Part shown: positions 45,098 to 57,164 of the stretch, piece by piece
Position numbering within the stretch: position 1 is the first letter of the stretch
Layout of the letters: every line of letters begins with the position of its first letter
Assembly: GCA_007644065.1 (NCBI GenBank)
Contig: VJWN01000001.1
Coordinates: forward strand, 138,340-202,339
Direction of reading: 5' to 3'
Origin: Margaritispora aquatica
Taxonomy: Eukaryota; Ascomycota; Leotiomycetes; Helotiales; Discinellaceae
Length of the DNA stretch: 64,000 nucleotides
Position numbers and translations under genes: made by a program
The notes under the pieces: model-generated
Told to the model about the DNA's origin: nothing
Databases searched by the model: none
What the model saw: the letters and a program-made list of their open reading frames with translations, nothing else

Positions 45098-46783
45098 TCA
45101 GGCTCGCTTTGCCGTTGGCTCGTTCTCCTTATCGAACATAGGATGTTTATTCCCCTTCTCGGAATTATCGAGATATCCTCCCAAATGCTTCTGCAACGCA
45201 TCAGCAGGTGTATATCTCTCACTCGCATCCCATCTCAGCATCCCAATACAACAAGGAGCCAGAGGATGTCTCATTCTTCGTCCTAACCAATTACGCATAT
45301 CTTGGTACACTGCTTCAGAGACCTTTTCGGCGGATTTCCGAAATCCGATCAGCTCGACAGCTACGAGTGCAGCAGCCCAGACATCCACGGCTTGGGTGTG
45401 GAATTCCTTGTCTTTCTGCTCTGGGGCCAGATATGGAATGGTACCACATTTGTCATACAGGATGGGAGAGTTAAAACTTGCACAGCCGAAATCGATGATT
45501 TGGGCATCTGGAGGATCATACGATCTGACCGTAAGATTCGCAGGCTTAATGTCTCGATGGGCAATGCCTTTCTGATGAAGGAAGTCAAGACCTTCCAGGA
45601 CTTGAGCAAAAAGCTTGGTTCGTGTAATTTCCGAGGCATTGGAACTGATCAGTGTGCTGAAAGTGCTGGTTGAGAGTGGGGTGTATAAGATGTAAAGATC
45701 AGTAGCATCACTAACACTTGGATACCAACTTGCATCAAGGAGAGCTATAATACGAGCCTGCACCTGGTTAGCACAAATACGGCCAAACAAAACAAGGTGA
45801 CAAACCCTCTCAGTGCCATTATATACTGGGCGATGGAAGATCTCAAAGGGTGTCCCAAGACGTTTCTGTTACATTTGTCAGACCTTTGGAACTTGAGTTG
45901 GCATCGCATCCAGGATGCTCACATGATTCCAATGCTTTATTTTCCTGGCAATGTTGACTTCACATTCAATTCCAATGCGATTTCTCCTCGTTAGCCAAAG
46001 CTCCTTCGCAGCAGCCGGCTTTCCAGTCGTTCGATGTGTAACAAGCGACACTCGACCAGATGCACCACTCGATATAGGACTTCGCGTCACCCAGTCACCG
46101 ACAATGATCTCATTCCCGGAGGGCGTGGGTAAGATGATGGGGACTTCTCCCCTCAGAACTCGACGGTAAAAAGCAGCCAACTCGACTTGGAACTGATCCT
46201 CGTCATCCTGATCTCGCTCTTGAAACTTGATGGTGAAGTTGCACTCTCCTATAGAAAGAGAATTGCGAAACGGGATCATGCGTTGCGTCCTCTGGAGCAC
46301 TTCTCCATTGAGTATGATCTCCTTACCATTCAAATTGTCGGCGAACACGAAAAATCCACCACCACCATTAACCCAAGCAAAACGAACATGACACCCCGCT
46401 ACATCTTCTCCACCTTCAATTAGGATATCAACTCCTTGGTTTGGGAGTCCCGTCCTGCCTCTTCCTAACCTCCAACCTAGAGTTGGGAATTCAGGCAGCA
46501 GGCCCAGTGAAAACAAAAAGTAATGCTCTCTCTTGGAATCCGGAACATCTGGTCGCTCATCAAATCTCAGAAACTGCTTATGATGATCCGAGAGATTGCC
46601 TTTGGTGAGTAAACGCTGAAAGGCTTCCTTTGCGTATCGGTTTTGAGGGATGAGTTTGGCGAAGGAGCCTAGTTCGTCTTCTATGATGCTTTTGGGTGGT
46701 AACGATGGATCTTGGGCACGAGCTTCTCGTTCTTGTCTCACAAAAGTGGACGGTTCAGTTGATATCCAAACTTCCGAAGACAT
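45098..46783 (-). CDS. Protein kinase with degenerate FHA-like N-terminal domain, 2 exons
   Basis: Predicted 506-aa Ser/Thr kinase. Exon 1 (45923-46783) encodes an FHA-like beta-domain at about residues 103-187 (WRLGRGRTGL, VAGCHVRFAW, NLNGKEIILNG, RNSLSIGECNFTI) and the kinase N-lobe: glycine loop SSGASGRVSL and the beta-3 lysine Lys260 in AAAKEL. Exon 2 (45098-45757) carries HRDIKPANL (354-362), DFG (376-378) and APE (398-400), so the kinase looks active. The order and size recall FHA-kinases such as Dun1 and Mek1, but the usual Ser-x-x-His phosphothreonine-binding core is changed (AGCH). The 165-bp intron is long; I chose the acceptor giving KHWNHARIIALLDAS, while an alternative would add about 20-40 residues there. 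It is divergent from the small basic-protein gene at 47303. Confidence 0.82.
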
Positions 46784-47302
46784 TGCGATGATCCCAAATG
46801 TGAAATATATATATAATAATAATGAAAGATGAAAATGGGCCCAATTTATGAAATGTACATGTATATATTTTACGAATGAGGCTGAGGCAGTGAAGAGTGA
46901 GTTGAGTATAATAATAGTAATCAAGTTATGTCAGCCAAAGAAGAAGAGGTGAGTGTGTGAGGTGAGTGGTCAGAACAGTGACTGGACAGTGAGTGGACAG
47001 TGAGAGAGAGAGAGAGAGTGGCTTGATGAACTGGTGCTTTCACTGGTGCTTTCAGTGCTTTAACAGGTGGTGGATTTGATTGTTTGAAGACTAGCGTCCT
47101 CATCACGGCTATGTGAGTGGTGCCAGTGTGTGTGTGTGTGTGTGGAACAGCAAATGCCCACTCGCTCGCCCCCAACTCCCCCCAAATCCTGTTCCCACCA
47201 CCCCGTCTCTCTCTCCCCCTTCACGATCCCACGATCCCATCATCATCATCATCATCAACAATACCACCAAAAAGTCGGCATTGCACCCCCAAACCCCGAA
47301 CA
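46784..47302. promoter_or_regulatory. Divergent promoter region with dinucleotide repeats
   Basis: About 520 bp separate the starts of the kinase and the basic-protein gene. It contains a (GA)n tract near 47003-47018, a (GT)n tract near 47127-47142 and a (CAT)n run near 47237-47255. Confidence 0.45.
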
Positions 47303-47845
47303 ATGTCGACTTTCAACTCTGCCTCTAACATGACGAGTTACGACCACGGTGAAGATGGAGATGGAGATGATCAAATCATCGCGGCTGGATTTCATCAGCT
47401 GGACTTGAAATTCCTGTCGCAGAGGCTGGCCGCCCACTCCTCGCCACGGAAGAGTCGATTGAGTGCATACTTTGATGGCTTCATGGAATTTGCAAAGGAG
47501 CCTCCCTCGCTATCACCCAGTCCGATTTCTTCACGATGTTCTTCGCCCAGTCGAGAGTCGGTCTCGCACTCTTCAGCGTCGGATTCGGATCATTCGACTG
47601 GGACGGACGTGGTGAGGAGGAAGGTTGAGCACGGTGTGAAGATGCACAAGACGAAGGGAATGAAGAGTAAGTCAACCACAACAACAACAACACTATATCA
47701 CGATGAAATCTAATAAAAAGTAGTGAAAAGACATCTCATCAAGCATCGTTCCAAGCGGAGTTATCGTGTGGGCAAAATTCGCAATGCGCATTCGATGAAG
47801 ACCAGGTCCCAGCGAAAGAGCCACCGACCCGAAGGATTGCGATGA
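47303..47845 (+). CDS. Small Ser-rich protein with strongly basic C-terminus, 162 aa, 2 exons
   Basis: Exon 1 (47303-47666) encodes an acidic N-terminus (HGEDGDGDDQ), an amphipathic block (GFHQLDLKFLSQRLAAHS) and a Ser/Pro-rich region. A 54-bp intron from GTAAGT, with a CTAAT branch site and AAAAAG acceptor, leads to exon 2 (47721-47845). That exon is highly basic (KRHLIKHRSKRSYRVGKIRN), suggesting nuclear localisation or nucleic-acid contact. Function is unknown. The start at 47303 gives the first Met after the low-complexity 5' leader; earlier in-frame codons are not ATG. Confidence 0.65.
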
Positions 47846-49943
47846 ACCACAACATCACTCGGTCGTGATTATATACTCAAAGTCGATAGACTAGGTGCAT
47901 GATGATTCGATAGGACGAAGAAAAATGATGAAATCGATGCAAGACATCCGATGATGTCGTGATCGATGGATGAGAATGGCGACGCAAGAGATCGAAGAGC
48001 AACAACATGAGACACAACATGTCAAAATCGTAATGCACGATCCATCACTGCGAGAGGGGAAGTAGGAGAGCCGTTAGAATGGATGAAGAGAGTCGGCGAT
48101 CCCATCTGTTGATGGATGCTGCACGAAGAATGATGATTTGGATGGCGACGGTCGGGACGGTCAGGACGGATTGGTCTCGGGTGTATATAGGTATGATGGC
48201 TTGGTATATATGGTGGCTCCTGTTAGAGCAGACAAGCTGTAAGAGTTTAATAATTGACAACAGATGAAAATTTTCCAAGGGGATGCCCAAATGTCATCGT
48301 GATGATTTTTGAGACTTCTCGTCTTTGGCCCCCAATCTTCACAGGATCAGACTGTTTGTGTAAGCCCGTGTTAGTGAGAGTTCACGATCAACTTGTAACT
48401 ATTGTCTATGGTATGTCAACAACGCCCCGTACTGTCCTTGCAGAAGCATATTTCGATGTTCGAATCTTGATTTACCGTTACTACTTACAATAATATTCGC
48501 CATCGCGACTACATACCTAGATTTGAAAAGATAATCCACACCCCGCTATTCCCTAGCAACGGTGGGATAACAAGTAGCATTGGCCTACCGACACGAAGTC
48601 AAGACGATCTAATAAACTACAGACCTCGAAGCAATTCACAGTACCATCTTCCAATCCTCTGGCATCACTACAAAACAAGCGCTTAGTTCGCTCCTAGTCT
48701 ACGATAATACTAACATTGAGATAGTTCTCTGAGTGCTAAACTGGCTGTCACAAATATAGAGGTAGGATCGCAAAACAAAGACATATTTGTCTTCAGCGAA
48801 GAGATAGCAGTACATTTGAGTATCGCTTACAGACCTCGAAGAACAATCCAGTTGCTTCGAATGTACATTTAACTTCAATCTTTCGCTAGATGAAGTAGGT
48901 AGGTACCTGAGGTAGGTAGGTAAGTTCGTACTCTCACCACAAACCTGCTCTATTAGCAATGCAAGCAAGTTCACATCCATATTCCCCGATTATTTTCACC
49001 ACCACTTCTTCTTTTTTCGAATTGAACGCAAACTGTCTGTCTTGTATATTCTCTAATTCCGAATTTTCCCATCTTTGGATTGTACTTGTTTTCGCCTATT
49101 GCTTCTATGCTATCAAGCAAGTCTGGTCTGGGGGTAGGTAAAGGACAAAATCGATCGCGTATAAGTCATATTCGTGCCTTGTAAGTTGTATTGGAATAGT
49201 ACCACGGTTTATCTATTTATTTCTTTCTCTCGTCATTTCTTATTTCAGTCTTCACTCCGTACTCGTACTCGTACTCTCCAAGTCAAGTAAAAATCAACCT
49301 CACTTCAGCAAGGCTATACCGTACCTCTCTCCCCTCTCAATTCTTTCCCCTCCACTATCCCAGACAATTTTCCCACAACACCACAGCCACGCAAATTCAT
49401 GCGATAACCACCACAGCCTTACACCTTTCCCATCCATCGGTTCTTGGTCACCACCACCATCACGGGCCGAGAAAACGTCCAACATTCGTTTTCATCCTGG
49501 TTCCGTTACCGAATGTCTTTCATTCTCCCCTCTCCCCCCCGCTCATCTCGTCTCGCTAGGCGCCCTCAACGCCTCCGTGTCGCGTCTCATCCCCATCCGT
49601 ATCCATCCATGCCCATGCCGACACCGACAAACGGGGCGTTTCTATCGGTCTCTACCACGTCTACTCGTTTGTGTTTAGGCAGTGTGTCTTGGCGGAGTGG
49701 ACTGGCTGGCTGGCTGACTGACTGCCTTGTGGGCGGTTTTGTTTGGTGGGTGAGGATTGTGGAGGTAGGTGGATGTGTGGTGGTAGGTGGTTGTGGATGG
49801 GGATGGGGATGTGCTGCGGCGCCTACCGCTGCAGAGCACATAATGAGATAGCTAAAACCACGTTCTATGGAGTGTCGTTGCATGCTACATCATTTAAACT
49901 TTCTATCTAGTCAGACGTATATTTTGACTATAGTTTGGTTTCA
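47846..49943. other. Long low-complexity spacer
   Basis: No gene is called in 2.1 kb. It has TAGG-type repeats near 48896-48923 and GGT/GGAT-rich sequence at 49740-49815 that makes spurious open frames on both strands. The leader of the HET gene should be at its end. Confidence 0.45.
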
Positions 49944-51602
49944 ATGGTTGATTTGTTGGATACTCGTATGTGCGATCAGTTGCACCCAGACGAACCTCTT
50001 GAAGACCAGGATTTAACCGTACAAGTAAGTTAATCTCATCCACATTCTAGATCAACGACTAATATCTGAGAATAGCAACCTCAAGATGACGAGCCTTTCG
50101 TTTACACAGATCTCGACGCTAGCTACAGTGAAATCCGTCTCTTACACATCCAACCGCGTAACATCACCACACGAGAACATCCCACCATAACACCCACCGA
50201 CATCTCACTCACAATCTTCCACACCTCGCTCGCCTCTGCACCCTCCTACACGGCACTCTCCTACTCCTGGGGTGCCCCAACCTCCAAGACATACCCCATC
50301 ACCCTAAACGGGCGGCCCTTCCTTGTCCACCAAAACCTCTTCACAGCACTCAAAGAGCTCTCCTTCCTCGCCACCCAAACCACAATCTGGATCGACGCCC
50401 TATGTATCAACCAGCGCTCGCCTACGGAGCGAAGCGAGCAAGTCTCGCTCATGAAGCGCATCTACTCGATCGCGACGTGCGTGACGGTCTGGCTCGGTCC
50501 CCACGCCGACGAAAGCAACCGCGCCTTCTGGGTCCTCCGGGACTTCATGCGTCTGCTCCAAGAGACGCCCTATGAACGCTCCCGCGGCCTCATGGTCGAG
50601 TACCTCGCTGACAACGAGCCCGTGGAGAACCCAGAGGTGCCCCGCGGGCTGCGCGCGCTGGCGAAACTGTTCACGCGCGAGTATTGGCGGCGCATGTGGA
50701 TCGTGCAGGAGCTGACTGTTGCGCGGGACGTGGTGATTCGCGTGGGCGACTATGAGGTGCCAGCGAGGGTGGTGAGTAAAGTGCAGGAATTACTAAGGGA
50801 GATGCCGGCTGGGAGCGTGCCGGCGTGTTTGAAGCATGATGAGTATACGCGCAATGCGCTGATGTTGCAGGGTATGATTGAAATCGATGAGTGGAAGGTT
50901 GCGCTGGAGAGGGGAACCATGTCGTTCCATGAGTGCTTGCGGTATCATCAGTTGAGAAAAGCGACGAATCCGAAGGATAAGTTGTTTGCGCTTGCAGGCA
51001 TTGTGGGGCATGTAGAGGAGGAAGAGGAAGGGGGAAAGGGAAAGGGAGAAAGTCTGATGAGCTTAGGCGTGCAGATTGATTATACGAGGAGCGTCAAGAG
51101 CGTGTATACGGATTACGCGCGAGCAGAGATTCAAGCCCACGGCAAACTGGACGTCCTCACCAGCGTCATACGCAGCGACGGGACAAATCCCCACGGCTTG
51201 CCCTCGTGGGTACCAGACTGGTCTGACGAGCAGCTCGGCCCCCATCTATTCATAGGCGGCGCCACAGTAGTAGACGTTCGCTTCTGCGCTGCGGGTGAGC
51301 GCGCGGCCTCCTTTTCGTTCTCGCTTAGCGAGAGCACCGCTCCCGCTTCCAATGCAGTCGTGGGTGGACCGGGAGACCCAAGTCTACCTCTGGATATCCT
51401 CACGCTCAAGGCCATCAAGCTTGGCACCGTCGCGCGCGTGGGCATGAAGACGGACATGGCGAATCCTGAGGGCCAGGTGACGGGCGCGAGGGCCGTGTGC
51501 GAGTGGTGGATGCTGCATTGCCAGTACTGCGCCGAGGCAGACCACCTGCCATGCGTTGATGCGTTCGTGCGAACTATCAATTGCATGGCGCGCAAAAGCA
51601 AT

Positions 51603-51634
<32 letters not shown>

Positions 51635-52196
51635 CAAGGATCCACGCGGCAGCGAGCAGTCTCTTTCTTCTGCTTCTCTCCCGGCCAAGAGGAACGAGAT
51701 GACGTTCGCGGACCTGGTGACCTTGTACCTGAGATTCCGAACCGCAGCGTATCTCCCAGACGTAGCGCCGCCGCTAGATCCGCTCGTAGCGGAGAGAGTA
51801 GAGGGGATGGGGGCGCGGATTCTAGCACTGCGGAGAGGCGAGTACGAGAGGAAGGAGATCCGGTGGGAGTTCAACGGGGAGTTAGGGGATGAGGAGTTAG
51901 CGCGGAAATTGTTATCGAATTTTGTCTTCTTGTGGGATCGGAGGTTCGTCTTGCTTGATGTGGAGGGAGTGGATGGGATAGAAGGGAGGAAGGTGATGGG
52001 TATGGCGCCTGTTTGGGCGCAGGTGGGAGATCTGGTTTGCGTGCCGTTGGGGTGTGCGCATCCGTTGGTGGTTAGGAGGGAGGGGGAGAGCTGGAAAATG
52101 CTGGGTGAGGCATATGTGGAGGGTTTTATGTATGGTCAGGCTGTGGAGATGTGGGAGGCGGGAAAGCTTGAGGTTGAGGAGTTCGAACTTTTTTGA
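49944..52196 (+). CDS. Heterokaryon incompatibility (HET) domain protein, 733 aa, 2 exons
   Basis: Exon 1 (49944-50024) encodes a 27-residue start. After a 51-bp intron (GTAAGT, branch ACTAAT, AATAG) exon 2 (50076-52196) is one long frame. The HET domain begins near residue 85 with YTALSYSWG, followed by TIWIDALCINQRSPTERSEQ and MKRIYSIATCVTVWLGP. Further on, REYWRRMWIVQELTVARDV is the usual continuation. HET domains trigger cell death in non-self recognition between fungal strains in characterised cases, but most family members are unstudied. The C-terminal half holds a poly-Ser run from an AGC repeat and ends in a family-typical block (WAQVGDLVCVPLGCAHPLVV). The locus is more GC-rich than neighbouring spacers. 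Confidence 0.93.
51598..51631 (+). repeat. (AGC)n trinucleotide repeat coding for poly-Ser
   Basis: About ten AGC codons in a row inside the HET gene; a likely length-variable site. Confidence 0.9.
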
Positions 52197-52740
52197 TTGG
52201 AGGATGTGGTATTGGTGTTTATTCCTGGGCATGTTGGGTATACCATTTTTCCTTTGGCGTTGGAGATCCAGGTTGCTTAATATGTAGTCAATTCAAGCTA
52301 GAATAGTGCAGAAATCAAATTAAATAAAGACTAGAATTATCATAATACAGAGTACTATAAGAAGATGTGCTTGAAAACTCCATGTGGAAGTTTGCTGATT
52401 CCATGATCACCTTCTAAGAAATGCCTTGAGAATGATTTTTACATAGAAACATATACATGTGAACAGAAACGTGATGCCTAGTTTGATTTCTGGAAACTTT
52501 TTGTATTTCTTCATCTTGCTACTATCCCAGCAACACCAGATGATTCGTCTTATAACATTCATGCTTCGCTCAAAACGCCAGTCCGAATCTCCATCACTCT
52601 CACAACCCATCATCAAAGACCACCATTGCCACTCATCATATCAACATCAATCAATCCGTCACCATTAATCTTATTGCGGCCCTCTTCCTCCCCAGCCTAA
52701 ATCCAAATCATCACCACCAACCCACATCTGGCTACAACCC
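52197..52740. other. Convergent intergenic region
   Basis: Spacer between HET and ATX1 3' ends; nothing else is seen. Confidence 0.5.
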
Positions 52741-53209
52741 CTAAGCCAAGGTAGCAGCCTCGGTCTTCAACGACTCAAGACCGAGCTCCCCACCATCAGC
52801 CTGGAAGGACTGGATAGTCTTCCCCGTCGCAGCGAGGCTCTTGTACAAAATCACAGGCGTGACAGTAGCATCTGTCTTGACGAGAGCTTTCTGGGTCTCG
52901 AGGGAGACATCGTAGGAGATGATGCCTGGTTGGAAGTTTCGTTAGCTGCTGTTCTTCTATCTCTCTTGCGCCAGTTCATGTTGTCATATAAGACAATTGA
53001 CTTTCTGCCATCTGGATGCGTGGCAGATTTGTGATGGTGGGAAGAGTGAAGATGGGAGGAAAGAAAGGAGGGAGAGCAGTGAATGTGTGATGTGTAAATC
53101 GAGAGAGGAGAGACATACCATCCATCTTGCTGAGCTTCCTGTTGATTGCTCCCGAGCATCCACCGCACGACATGGCGATGGTGAGTTCATATGAGTGTTC
53201 TGCGGACAT
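52741..53209 (-). CDS. ATX1: Copper chaperone Atx1-like, 91 aa, 2 exons
   Basis: Cytosolic Cu(I) metallochaperone expected to hand copper to the Ccc2-type P-type ATPase in the Golgi. Exon 1 (53119-53209) gives MSAEHSYELTIAMSCGGCSG, with the metal-binding MxCxxC motif (MSCGGC). Exon 2 (52741-52925) supplies the rest of the ferredoxin-like fold: GIISYDVSLETQKALVKTD, then VTPVILYKSLAATGK with the conserved loop Lys. The intron is 193 bp (GTATGT..CCAG), long for this window. The C-terminal tail after TIQSFQADGGEL extends the protein slightly beyond the usual 70-85 aa. Confidence 0.92.
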
Positions 53210-53702
53210 GATGGCGGTTATGGTTTAAAAGATGCGATTGAATATTCCCTCGTGCTGAGTTGTTCTTTGCTGTGAAGCTGATGCTTGCGATCGTGATGCG
53301 AGTGAGGTGTGAGGGAGGTGTGAATGCGAGATAGAGGGGTACAGTGCAGCTCGGTAGTGGGGCAAAGTGCGATCGATTGATTGATGCTTCAAGGTATTTA
53401 CTTTCTGTAGAACAAGGACAAGAGGGATCAACAGAGAGAGGATAGACGGTCTTATATCAATCCTAGACCACAGACACACACTTCACATAGCTAACACGGG
53501 TCCTTTACGCAAAAAGCACTCACGACCGTGTCCCATCCAGTCCAGTTCCAGGCCAAAGTTCAAGATTAGAAATCCAAAAGTAAGTCCGATGTTGCGCAAT
53601 CGCTCACTCACTCACAACTCACAACTTACACACACACACACACACTCCAGCGCCACTCCAGAGTTCCAACCAACACTACACCAACAGCGGCTCGGGCCCT
53701 AC

Positions 53703-53731
53703 TCTGGTCTGGTCTGGTCTGGTCTGGTCTT
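53703..53731. repeat. (CTGGT)n short tandem repeat
   Basis: Five to six copies of the pentamer CTGGT. Confidence 0.85.
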
Positions 53732-54227
53732 GTCACCACCGACTGGAGACCGGGTGGATTTCAAACGACAAACCCACAACAAACCACCTCCCACCCCCCA
53801 ATATACCAAACAGAGGTGAAACTTGCTCATTGTGAGACAACCCCGACAGACAGCCCTCACTGCCGACCACAACCACGACATGACCAAGCTTGGATGAATG
53901 AATATAATTAGGCATGATTGATAATTGATGGGGAGGTAGTAGTATGGGAATTCTCTCAAACTTGCTCATTGCATTGCCTTGTCTTGCCTTGCATTGCATG
54001 TGGTGGTACCTGTACCTGTAGATCGTTACTGTGCTGAGGTTTACTAGGCGGTAGGGTACAGGTACAAGATACGAGGAGATCGATCGGGAGAGACTAGAGT
54101 GCAGCATTTGGATGTTTGCTTTTTATGTGAGGTGAGGTAGTTTGCGCAACTTAGTGAACTGTCGTGAAATGTGAGATGTAAAATGTGAAATGTGAGCTGG
54201 GTTGGGTTGGGAAGTGGGTGGCTTGGG

Positions 54228-54292
54228 TGAGGTGAGTGAGTGAGAGAGTGAGTGAGTGAGAGAGTGAGTGAGTGAGAGAGTGAGTGAGTGAG
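54228..54292. repeat. 16-bp minisatellite, GTGAGTGAGTGAGAGA
   Basis: About four head-to-tail copies of a 16-bp unit made of GAGT and GAGA words. Confidence 0.8.
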
Positions 54293-54481
54293 GGAGAAAA
54301 GTGCAAGACGAGATATAGCTGATGAGTTCCATTGTTCGTGCTTTGTGAAGATCCGAATTTGTACGGCGCTGGTATTCAGATGTAAATGTACGCTTTTTGT
54401 TCTCGTCTATGTAGGTAGAAGTACAGTATATACACTCCATTCAACCATCTCATACTCATATCCATATCCACGTCCTTTCAC

Positions 54482-56706
54482 TCAGTCAATGAACCGCCCA
54501 GGCATCTGAATCTCCTCGCCTTCATCACTGTCCTCCTCTACAGGCACCGGGTTTTCATTTTCCTCCAACAAGGCAGGCATCTCATCGTCGCTATCGTCAT
54601 CTCTTGGTGCTAAATTTGCCCACGGCATCATATTGAGAACTCTCTGGAGCAGATTCGTCCTCACGTTCGCCGCGGCAACTTCTTCCGGTCGTTGTTCCAC
54701 CTCTTCACCTGCCTGAACAGCTCCACCTTCGCCCTCACGCGCTATCTCCAGGTTCCTCCTCTCTTCCAGGCCTCTCCTCACCTCAGCAGCATCAATGCCG
54801 TGTGCTGCAAGGGCCGGGCCGTTTCGGTTCAGAAAATCCATGATGCCAGCAACACCCAGTAGAGGATTGTTCATATTCGGTCCCAAGGAGAAGCCACCCT
54901 CATCCTCCAGAGACTGGACGCTGTAGGAGGAGTAGATATTGTTTGGAGGTGGGAGAGGATCGTAGTCAGAGTTATTCTGTCTATGGAGAATGTGACTGGG
55001 TGCGTATTTCATTATCGCTGGGTTGTCATCCACGTACACGTAGCGTACGACGTTCAGTGTCATGGCGGAATTGTCGAGCCTGGGGATGGTTTTCTCAGAC
55101 ACTTTGGGAATGGTATGAGCAATTTCCATGAGTAATGAAGTAGCTGCTGGTGTCTTCCACAGATCTTTGGTTTGTAAAACGTATATTTCGGTGAAAAGCG
55201 TTTCGGCATCAGTTCGTGCTGTTATGCCCCAGATTGAGGGTGGTGAGTCCAAGTTGATTTCTTGGAACAGGCGATTGAAGGTCCACGGCGTTGTTTGCAT
55301 TGCTGTAGATAATAACTCTCTGCATCGAGTGGGTTCCTTAAGTTGCATTGCAGCATACGCTAACGATGGGTAAGTAACGGAGAGAATTGATGTCGAATCT
55401 TCTGCCCATAGTCCTGGGAGTTGACTGTCGTATAGATCCAGGAGGTATTGAAATTCATGGCACTTGAGGGCGTAATTATGGATCAAAAGTCGCATACAAT
55501 ACGGATCACCTTCGGGGTCCAAGGACAAGAGAAATTTGGCCCATTCAAGTGCTGTCCGGTATGTACCTTTCATTAAAAGAGCTTTAATGTAGTGGAATCC
55601 AGCAAGCCACAATTCTCTGTTTTCAGGTCTGGCAAAATCAAGTCTGGCCTTTCCCTGTGTCATCTTCGTGTTGAACATAGTTGTGGCAGCTCGACCAAAT
55701 GTAAATAACGCCCTCTCCAAAAGATCTGCTGCAAGAGCATGATCACCTTGGTTCTTCGCAATCTTACTTACGACCAACAAAAGGGAGATATTATAGGCTA
55801 CAAAAGGTTAGCAAAATCTTCGAGTTTTCCCAATAAGCACTTACGGTTCCTTTGCAACAAACCGATCATTACATCCGGATCTCCCCTTTCGACGGCCTCT
55901 CTGAAAGATAATTGTACACGGGTGTACTCTTCGCTATAGAGATACTTGAACTCAATAGTTCCATCCTCTGCCTTGTCATCGACCACTTCCATGGACAATC
56001 CACCAAGTGAACTTTTTGGCCAATCATCCTTTCCTTGAATAAAGGTATTCCTCCGTAGGGTTACTTCTGGCAAGCCTTTTCCTTTCGGATGTCTGCCTTT
56101 GAGAAACCCCTCGAGGCCTTCTTGCACAGCCTGCCTTTGCCTCCCTCCTCGTCCACCCTGTGGCTCGTCTTCAGTATGAGTGTCGAAGATGCCTTTCCCA
56201 AATAGGTTTCGCATCTCATTTGCAACTTTGAGATGCTGCGAGTTTACTCCTAATAAAGCGCATACTCGCTGATATTCTGGATCAACCTGGACTGTTTGCG
56301 CACCACTATGGTTCTGCTTCAGATTCAATTCTTTCAAGGCTGCATCTATATCATCTATAGCTTCTGGCGTCGCCGTGTTCTCATTAGGTGAGTCTGTAGC
56401 TTTCGCAACCTTTGCGGCCTTCTTCTTTTTCTTCTTTGACTTTTTGGATTTCTTCGCAGATGAGGTGGGGGCGGGGTTGTGGTCGCTCAAGTTGTCCTTG
56501 GCTTCCTTTTGGGAATCTTCTGAATTTTCTCCTTCATCTTCGAGAGCGGCGAAGTTTGCGAATAAACTTGGTTTTGGGGGCGCAAATACGACTGGTTCGT
56601 CTTCGGATTCATTCTCTTCTTCCTCCTCCTCCTCCTGCTGGGCTTGTAGCTTTGCCTGTTCCAACTCTCTTTGCTGCTGAAGCTTTCTCAATTGTCGACT
56701 TGACAT
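54482..56706 (-). CDS. RQC1: TCF25/Rqc1-family protein, ribosome quality control, 2 exons
   Basis: Predicted 725-aa homolog of yeast Rqc1 and animal TCF25 (Nulp1), a subunit of the ribosome quality control complex that acts with Ltn1, Rqc2 and Cdc48 on stalled 60S nascent chains. Exons are 55845-56706 and 54482-55797; the 47-bp intron has a GTAAGT donor, GCTAAC branch and GTAG acceptor. The N-terminus has MSSRQLRKLQQQRELEQAKL, a glutamate run, then a Lys-rich tract (SKKSKKKKKKAAK). The middle contains GLEGFLKGRHPKGKGLPEVT and the family-typical PYNISLLLVVSKIAKNQGDH around the splice junction. Helical repeats follow (LLIHNYALKCHEFQYLLDLY), and an acidic tail ends the protein. It appears complete. 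Confidence 0.92.
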
Positions 56707-57164
56707 GGTGAAGATGCCTTGTTCATGAAGTCCTATTTGAAATGTCCAGAAAACGTAGAGGAAAGAAAGGCTATGAAGTAGTACCTACAAGTAGAGAAAT
56801 AAGTATGGTAAATAATTGTAAAACTGCCTTTGGCGAATGACGCACGAGATGATCATGGCGGCAGAATTCCCTTTTCAGACAATTCACCAAAAAGGCAGCA
56901 CGCCTGTAGTAAGAGTAAACTCATTCTGCGCATACAACATTGCACAAATCTTACACTTCACTCTTTTGTTTTTACACTATTAGGTCTAAACTCGCCTGCC
57001 TTTCCACATTCTTTTCTGTGATTTTGTCATTCCTTATTGACCTTGGACTTCCATAACTCTCTCTCTGACCGCCTCGCACGACCTGCCTAGGCACATCTCC
57101 ATCGCCGAATCCTCGAGCACTTGACCTCAGACTTCGCTCTGAAGTCTGCGAATATCATAATCAA
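56707..57164. promoter_or_regulatory. Divergent promoter region of RQC1 and the PP2C gene
   Basis: About 460 bp between two divergent starts; no other feature. Pyrimidine-rich tracts precede the PP2C start. Confidence 0.45.

Larger units (their letters stand above)
53210..54481. other. Intergenic with short tandem repeats
   Basis: Contains (CTGGT)n and a GAGT-rich minisatellite; open frames here are products of these repeats. No gene is seen. Confidence 0.5.

Noticed and set aside
49444..49883. Overlapping open frames of 135 and 98 codons
   Set aside because: They are made by GGT/GGAT low-complexity DNA.
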